From Strix aluco (Eukaryota > Chordata > Aves > Strigiformes > Strigidae), in assembly GCF_031877795.1 (NCBI RefSeq), contig NC_133943.1:10223001-10287000 (forward strand): a stretch of 64,000 bases of DNA. The letters are read 5' to 3'. The translations under genes and the position numbers were made by a program. Below are positions 42,101 through 51,100 of this stretch, one piece after another (the stretch's first letter is position 1; every line of letters starts with the position of its first letter). Below the pieces are notes generated by a model, which did no database searches, had not been told where the DNA came from, and saw only the letters and a list, made by a program, of their open reading frames with translations.

Positions 42101-45100
42101 TTTGTAACCTCAGAACCCTTCCCAGCAGCTGAACCGTGGAGAGTCCAGAACTGGGCTGGTGTGTGCCAGAGAGGCATTGGCCCTCAGGTGGACAAGTATC
42201 AAGCGCAGTGAGACCTTCATTTAAGTTCAGATCCCAGATCTTGCAGATTTCAGTAGACGGGTGGAGTTTTACACCCACAGACTCCTCAGTGGGTCCCGGA
42301 GGCCAGGTTGTTGATGTGAGTTCCGGGGTTTCTGAGGTGAGTAGTTTTGTCAGCTGCTTTCCACACTTTGTCACTCAACCCTGGGGAAGATTAGAAGGAA
42401 ACCATGAAAGCAGGCACGGGAAGAGGCTGTCAGTGTGGGACAGGATAACAGCGTGACTGCTTGCTGGCTCTCCCCTCCTCTTGCTGCTAATTCACACTGA
42501 CCCTGTTTTGTTCTCCTTGTCTGCCTGATGGGTGGGAGCAGGAACAAAACCAAGTGTTAGTATCTCCCTCGTTATTACAAAACCAAATCTCACTTGCAGC
42601 TGCCCTCTCCTCTCCAACACGGTCTAACAAATGATAGTGTATCTCACCCATTACGTACTGTTCCTGTTTTCCTTCTGTACGTTGAGGTACAAGAAATAGG
42701 AACTGATACTTTGCTTTTAAGCAGAAGTTGGAGTCCGAAACTGCCAGTGCTGCGCTGGAAGTGTGCTGGTGTAGTGTTTATCCACTGCTGACCCCACAGG
42801 GAGAGCTGACTTCTCAGAAAGGAGCAGTAGCACTTTCCTGAGTGTTCGGGAGCCCCTGTGTCTTTGAAGAGGAATGTTGTGCAGGAGACTGTATTGGCAT
42901 ATGATTTGCCAGCCCCGACCAGAGACATCAGTGTGTGGGAACTGGTTGGGTGTCTGTCGATTGTGCAGGCAACACCCTTGGTTAAAACCCACATACAAAC
43001 TCTGGTGCTTTCCAAGTGTCATCAGAGCTTCCGTTGTCATACTTTTCACTACTGATTGATGCTTTCCTGGTGTGCTGCTACCTGTGCTGCAGTGGCTTAA
43101 ACAGGAAATAACAGTTTACTAAATGTGTTTTTCTGGGGGTTTTTTTGCAATTCCAGGATCGAATCATTGATGCTGGGCCAAAGGGCAATTATGCTCGGTT
43201 CATGAACCATTGCTGCCAGCCAAACTGTGAGACTCAGAAATGGTGTGTGAACGGCGATACTCGGGTGGGGCTCTTCGCAATTGTAAATATCAAAGCTGGT
43301 AAGGAACCCCTTTCTGTCAGTACCCACAGTTAAAAGCGTGGGAGTGTTTCTGTAAGGAAAGTGGAGGGTTTGTAGCTCCCTGGGAAGGTATTTAATTTTT
43401 GTTTTCACATAGGCAGTCATGAGACTTAACACCAGCAGTGACATAATGAAACAATACACCCGTGGTATAAATGGAGGTTCATGGTTCTAATTTACAGGGT
43501 CAAGAAATGGAACTAAGCATGCTACAGCGTGGCGTACAGCCCTTTTTGGCTGTAGTGTGGGGTTGCACTGAATTTTCAATCCACACACATCTATGGGGAG
43601 ATTAATACTTGGTATCCTTGTGTAGTTGTGACAGTCACTTGTGTCATTATATTTCAAAAGTGCTTTTACTTCAGCAGTAAGATGTTCTGCTTCATAGTTC
43701 ATTACAACTTGCTTGGTTTTGATCTGCTTTTGTGCCAGGGACTGAGCTGACTTTCAACTACAATCTGGAGTGTTTGGGAAATGGAAAGACCGTTTGTAAA
43801 TGTGGTGCCCCAAACTGCAGTGGCTTCCTAGGAGTAAGGCCAAAGGTATGATGCCCCCTTTAAGCTTTTGTTCTTCTGAAGTACCTCTTTGCATAGATGT
43901 GTATCTTTGTTGCAGAGATCTCAGGAAAGGTAATCGGTTTTCAGTATGGCCATGGAAACACTGCTTGAAATGAGTTGAATATCCAAGTTTTCATTCTGAG
44001 AGTGCAGTTCTTAGACCTGAATTATTAGAGTTGCTATAAATAATGACAGGAAATTGTATTTTACAGCAAAAGAATAAATAAAAGCTTTTTTTCAGACTTT
44101 TCTGCTTACTAGCATGACAATTTCCATCACATTAGAGGGGCAAAGGACAGGCATGGGGGAAAGACTTCCATTGTATAACTAAGAAACCACAGCTCGGCCC
44201 ATTTCCCAAAGTAAAGGCCTGAGTAAATCGTGAGCATACGTGGAAGGGGAGGCCTGCAAACTCACATTCCTTCAGACTTGGAGTTGCTTTAGAGCCAGAA
44301 GGCTTCTACATTGCCATCTTCACTGCAGTAAGAAAGTTCCTGGGTTTTTTTCCTTCTTTTGGTTAAGTGACTGAAGTGCACACATCAGACAGGAATAAGA
44401 AATTTGCCATGTCTGAGGCAGAAAAATCACTAGCTTTTAGAACTCCCTGACTTTTGAGAGCTTCGTGTTGTAACTGTAATGTTGCAGTAACAGGAATTGA
44501 TTTCAGTTACCTTCTTGTGTGAGCTGGTTCTCACTGGAAAAATGAAATAACAGGAGCAGTTGGCCGAGTTCCCAGCTGTCACCAGCTACATCTATGTCTC
44601 AGCTGTTGGTTTGTTTCAAGACCTTCAGCAAATCGGTCTGTAATCCCTTTGCTCTGGCATGTGGGTACTGGCGGCTTACCCACAGTTAAGGGTTAAAAGC
44701 TCCAGCAACACAGTTGTTAAGCCCCGTCAATATATAGGAGAGGTTTTGTGAATTCTCCAGAGAGCTTAGTTCTGCAGAAAAATTAACTTAAGGTAAAAAA
44801 AAAAAGGATGTCTTCAGAAGTTGACAGATGAGGTGAATTACACATCTGATGTATTTAGTTCTTTTTTGGGTTGCAATTTAAGGTTCTCAATTGATTTTGT
44901 GCTGCTCCTGTGTTATACATGGCTTGACTGTCATTTTTTCCCTGAAATTGCAGGTTGCATGATGGAAATCAGAGAAAGGTGCCCTTTAGTTGGCATTAAT
45001 GTTCCTTTGTGATGCCTGAGGCGACACATTCCATCTTGATGAGATGGGCTAAGAAACAATACCCAAGAAAACACTACCTTGGTGGTTTTTTTTTTTTTAA

Positions 45101-48100
45101 ATTCATCCCACAAGAGATACATTTTTAAGCTTCCTGAAGATACAGCAAGACAAAACTTGATCATGCTGATTATGCTCGAGTTCACTCTTTAAAGGGACCT
45201 TTCTAACTGGGAGTGTGGAAGAATGCTTGGGAGTCCCTTGTACTGCAGTGAGCAAGTGGGAATCGCTTAGTCCAGCTGTTAGACCTTGCTTAGACATTCA
45301 AATTAGCTGTGAAAGGTTTTCCTTGTTCTCTTTGTAATTAGCTGGCTGAGGTACTAAGTGCTGAGAATAGGTGGAATAGTTTAGGTGGAGTGATTTCACT
45401 GCCTGCATTTTCAGTTATAAGAAAGGCCTGACTTGTCCCCATTGTCAATGGGAATGATGGTATGAAAACAGAAATATTCACATGTGAAGGGGAAGGAGGC
45501 AATCAAGAGATGTAGCTCCCTGGTGGCAGGACAGCTAGCGAACTGCTGTGGAATTCTGAAACTGTAGATCTGGAGACAAATGTTTTTAAATGTTTTGGTG
45601 TTCTTGTTTTTAATCGTGATAGAAGAGTGATGAAAATAGTGCCCAATATTTATGCAGAATAAAGGATGCAAAAAATCACCTCATAGGCATCGTCTCAGCA
45701 TGCAGAGGTGTTCTGCGTGGAAAACACATATTTGGACACGAAGATATGTGGAAAATGGCATAAAATTTAATTCGTGTCTGTTTAGATAAACTAAACTGAT
45801 AGTGATTTGATAAGGTCATTGATTGGGCACAGGTAGCATCATATTTATGGAGTTGAGTGTTTGGTACAGCGGTAGGCTTAGGCTGGAGAGGATCCGAGCT
45901 AATGGGGTCAGGAGTGGTCTGAGGACCTAGACTGAAGCGGCGGGGGACAGCGCTGGAGGAAGCCCTAGGCCAGAGAGGAGAGCACTTAAACCATTTAGAT
46001 GCCAGTCTTGGAACCAGTTGTGGTTATTTCATTACTGCCTGTAGCACAGCTGTTGGAAGTGTAGTAATTTAACTGTACTAATGACACAAAGATGTCAGGT
46101 GTTGTTGGTGTGGGAGAAGGAGAGGATGGAGCAATTGTAAAGGAATAGCTGGGTATAACTGGGAATGGGCTGGAGTTCAGAGATTTGATATGGCAGAGTA
46201 CACACCTGGAGGTTAATAGCAGAAACAAATCTGTGATGAGAAGGTCATCAGTGAGCAGTCCTGGTGAAGAAGGAGCCATTGTGCTGTTCAGCTGCCGTAG
46301 GACTGAACTGCTGTTGGGACGCAGCTGTGAAAAAGGGAAATGCAGGTGGAGCTTTGGGAGGGATTTCCTATTCTTTTGGAGAAGTGTTGATGTCATTGTA
46401 CGCTGCCTGTGGGGTGTCATCTGAAGTAGCACGTATAATTCTGTCACTTGTGTTTGGGAGAAATAAACTCAATAGGGGCAGAGAAAAGCCATTAGGAAGG
46501 CAGGGTACAGACTGTGAAAGTGTTTGGTTTATGAGAAGGAGAGTGTGTCCTGGTGGTTAATTCAGGGAGAGAGAAAAACTTCTGCCAAAAAGAGCAGCGT
46601 TGACAGGAGAACAAATAGGTCTAAACCGATCACAGATAAACTCAGACTGAAAATGGAGAGATGAGTGAGGAATGTCAAAGAATGCAGGAAGGCCTGGGAG
46701 AGTCTCCTCATCAGTCATGGGTACAAGGAGACCTGACTGCTTCGACTGAGGACCTGAAGAGTGCATGAGAGGTGGCATGAGCTCAGTGTGACACCAGGCA
46801 GTCCCTGCCTCCTCATTCTGCTGTTGCTAATTGTATATATCCCATGTTTAACCAGCCTTTGGTGCAGGGCTTCCAGGCTCTTAAAGAAAAAAGAACTATT
46901 TGCTGTAGTAAATTGATTGCCAAATCTTGAGAAGCACTATAGTGGGACTTTTATTTGCAGGGTTTGTGATTATCTCCACTGTAGCAGGAAGGGAACAGAT
47001 GGAAGGGGCAGAGACCTGCATTAACTGACATTGTCTTACCCGCAGAGCCAACCCAGCCTCACCGAGGAAAAGTCCAAGAAGCTAAAGAGACGGCCGCAGA
47101 TGAAGCGCAGGTCACAGGCGGAGGTGATGAAGGAGCGAGAGGATGAGTGTTTCAGCTGTGGGGACGGAGGGCAGCTAGTTTCTTGTAAGAAGCCAGGCTG
47201 CCCCAAGGTGTACCACGCGGACTGCCTCAACCTGACCAAGAGACCTGCAGGTCAGTGCTCTGCACGGCTGGGCTCTGCTTGGGTCACGGCGTTGGCTCGA
47301 GGTGTCCCAGGCGCTGCTCACTGCCTTGCACTCACTTCACAGCATATGAAAATTAGAGAGATCTTACTCACTTGAACAGACTTTGTGGCCCACATGACAC
47401 AACCCTGGTTTGCACCCCACTGTGACTGCAAAAAGATTAATTGATTGCTGAAGGGAGAGCGGGTCCTTGCCCAAGAAACGGTGCTTGTGAGCTGACCCCA
47501 TCCTTGGGGCCTAGTAGAGGATAGTGCCGACAATAGTTAAGATATTGGTTCCTCAGATTGGCCGTTTTCCCAAAGTTGAAGACAACTGAGTGAATTGAAT
47601 GGTGAGGAAAAGCACTGGTGGAAAATGGGAGTTTGAGAAGAATGTTAGATGTCTGAATAGCCATGAGTTCATAGTTAAGAAAGAGAACGGTATCAAAACG
47701 TATCCGAGTTTGTGGTGAAATGAGGGCAGACATTCGAAATATAAAGAAAAAACCTCAAAAAGTACGTCTAGTTGTGTGCAAAGAAAGAAATAGTTTCTCT
47801 GCATGAGTGATAAAACAGTTTCTAGTTTGTTAGCTCAAGACGTGCAAAGTAACATCTATTGGAGGAAAAGATCTAAGTTGCATTTAAAAGTTTTAAAGGA
47901 GCTGGTTGAGGGGAATATGTCCTTTGTTGTTGTGGTTTGTCTTGGTTACTAAAGGAGTTCCTGCAACCTGTAATGAGTGGTCAGGTTTAACCAATGCTCA
48001 GAAAGGGAAAGAGTTTGACCTGAGTCTTAGTAGGCTGGTTAGCCTGATTTCTGCCAGGCCAGGAGGATGGAAAAGCTGATACGAGATCAAGGGTCAAAGA

Positions 48101-51100
48101 ATTAAATGGTAAGAATCTCAACAATACTAGATAACAAGTTTTTAGGTGGAATGACTCATCAAACCTAATGTAGGGGTTTTTGCTAAGATAATAAATTTGG
48201 TTAATAAAGGCAACTGCATTGAAGTAATTTGTTTAGGGGATTGTAAATACTTTGATTTGATACTGTAAGCCCTGTCATAATTAGTAGTTCTCCATGCAAG
48301 TCTCTGCAGTGTTTTCTGAGCACATCAGAGGCAGGCTGAGAAACATGGAACCAAGCGGTCTCTGGAAGCAACTGCCAGGAGAGTCACTGTGGCAGAGTGT
48401 TTCTGTTGGTGCACCACAGAGAGCCAGAACTGGACATTCAGCACCTCTAGCTGTAATTTGGCAGAAGGTGTAGCAGGGCCAGTAGCGTATTTTGTAGATG
48501 ACAGAAATGATGTGTGTGCATGTGTGAAGTTTTGGGGAGAATACGGCATTTATACAGAAGAGCTTGAATTGCTTGTCGAACAAACGCTCAGAGCAACATA
48601 AAAGCCAACAGGAGTGCAGGTCATTCCTATGGAACATCATCATTCAGGGAGAGGGAGTCCTGAACATCACCTTTCTATACAGTTTTGTGTGCTAAGACAG
48701 GACGCTGTAACATCCTGGCAGGTTTTCTGTGCTTTAAAGTCTTGAATAACGGACAATCCAGCCTTTAGCCTGTTCTCCCGCTTTCCATTTGAAAAGCTGC
48801 TCCTAACAGCCTGACTTCAAAAAAACAAAGGATTGCCATCTCTCCAATATCCATTTTTTTACATACTGGGAGACTGTTGTCTCCTTAGTCCCTTTCCGGC
48901 TGAAACAAACGCAGCCTCTCCTTGCAGCTCTTATTTTCTAAAATTATTATTCTTCATCTGCTCTGGACCGTGTTCCACTTGCCTACGCATCTTTAAGACT
49001 GTGGTAACAGAAGTATTTTAACAGTACTGCAGCTGAGGCCTTACTAACACCAACAGAAAAAGAATAATTATGTTTTTTTGTTTTACATAAAATTTCTCAG
49101 AAAATGAGATTTGACTTGTTTTGCAAGAACTTTTATATTTGTATGTTTGTCATTTGCCCTATCATCCTTAAGTCCTTGCCTTGATCCTTTTCACATACTT
49201 ATTATTTCTTCCTCCTGCAGTCCTGCTTTGCACTGGTCTTTATTTAATTGCACCTTTTGGTGCAAAAGCATCTGTCCAGTTTAAATTCTGAGCCTGTCTA
49301 ATCAGATTTTTGTAGTCCCTCACAGCCTTGTTATCTACCCATTTCTGTAAGAGTATTTGCTGTTCTGTTTCCAGAAATTTAATATAAAATACAGACTAAA
49401 ATAGACTCCTCAAGGATGTAATTGGAAATGCCTCCTCAGTTTGCCAGAAGACCATTAATAGCTGTTTATTGAGAATTATTTTCAGTCAGTTGTAGCCACT
49501 TTACTCTTTTTACATGTAGGCTGTTATTTTTATAGCCTGCTCCTTAGAGTATCATGCAGGACATGAAAGGTTCAGCACTTTTTACTTCAAATGTTTCCTC
49601 TGCCATGGGTATTGCTGTCGAGTAATTGGAATTTCCTGCTTGTTTGCATGTTACTAGTTGTGTGATCTTACTTCTGAGCTCTGGGCTGTCTCTGGAGAGG
49701 CTTCTTATTCATTAGGCCTTTTATCCCGTCAAAGACCATTAGAGTGGTTTGATAGGATTTATCCTTCCTGCAACACAGTGGCAGGTTTTGACTTATTTTC
49801 CATCCATACAAATGACCTCTATAATAATAGTCCCAGAGTCTTTCCAGTGGCCAAATTGAGTGTTGAGTGTGGCTCTCTGTGTTGCTGATGGTGTGGGGGG
49901 AGCAGCGACAGCCCGTGAGCCTGGAAGGGGGAAAATCACATGTAGTGTTAAACATCCCCATGCTGAAAAGGATGCTGAGAAACTGGAAAAGACACAGAAA
50001 AGCAGTGTGTATGTATTTTGAGACCGGAACAGAAGCCTTGGACTGGCTTCAAAGGAGGGGCAAAACATGCTGCGTGTTATCTCTAACCCCAGGGGAAAAA
50101 CAGCATGAGAGAGGGGAGTGGGAAGCTGAAGTTGCACAAGTGCATCGAGAAATGCCCACAGCTGCTCAGAGCTGTGCTGTAGTCGTGCTCTCATCCAGAG
50201 CTGGAAGAGAGGTGCTAGCCAAAGCCACAGATGTGTGGGCTTGGTTCAGGGAGACAGGGAAGTGCCCTGACCCAGCTGGTGTCCACAGCTGCCCTCCGTC
50301 ACCACTGGTGCTGTGAGTGCGGGCTGGCCTGTGCCAGGGCTGCTCTGCAGGGAGCTGCTCTCTGCAGCAAGACAGGGAGCCGCGGGGAGGGTGGCAGGGT
50401 GAGGTGTTGGGGGAGCATAGAGGCAGGAGGCATGTTTGGAAAGGCAGCAGCGGTGCTGATGCTGTGGTGAGAGGTCAGGAACTTGGCTTCGTGTGTCCTG
50501 GGTGCAAATGGCCTCCCCATTCCTTGTGTTCGTGAACTGGTGAGAATCGTTTGGTAGCAACAGCAGGAGCCTTGGCTGGGGGAGCAGGGGGCTGAACTGG
50601 TGAGGTCATCTACAAGTGAAAAAAGCAGCAATCTCTGAAGTGTAATGTGTTTTTTTAACTCTATGATGGTGTTGATACTGATGGTGAAAGATTCAGCGTG
50701 GACGTGGAGCTCCTCGGGGAGCAGCTTGGCTTTGTGTTAAGCAGTATTTTCATCACGGCCATACACAGAGGTTAAGGAAGATGCCTTTGGGTGCAGACAA
50801 TAGAAACCTACTCCCTTGTGATCATTGCCCTCTCACTTCTTCTTTCTGATAAACAGGAAGGGAGGTTGTTGGCCCAGAATTAACAAAGACTTAGGTGAAC
50901 CTGACACATCTACTTAAAAGGTTAATTGGGTGTATTATACACAGATACCACTGTTGTTGTCTGTGGAAATCAGAGCCACAGAGATGTGCAAGCTGGGGGT
51001 GTCTGATCTTCTCTAGAGACCCGTATTGGGTAGTGTTGTGCTGAAGTCAGATGGGCTTCTGGTCTGACTTGGTGTGGCTTGTGTTCATCATGACTATCAT

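Larger units (their letters stand above)
37420..43156 (+). other. NSD1: NSD1 introns flanking the AWS and first SET exons
   Basis: Introns 37420-40066 (2.6 kb), 40337-41673 (1.3 kb) and 41791-43156 (1.4 kb). Open frames in them lack splice context and family similarity. Nothing else is recognised. Confidence 0.82.
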
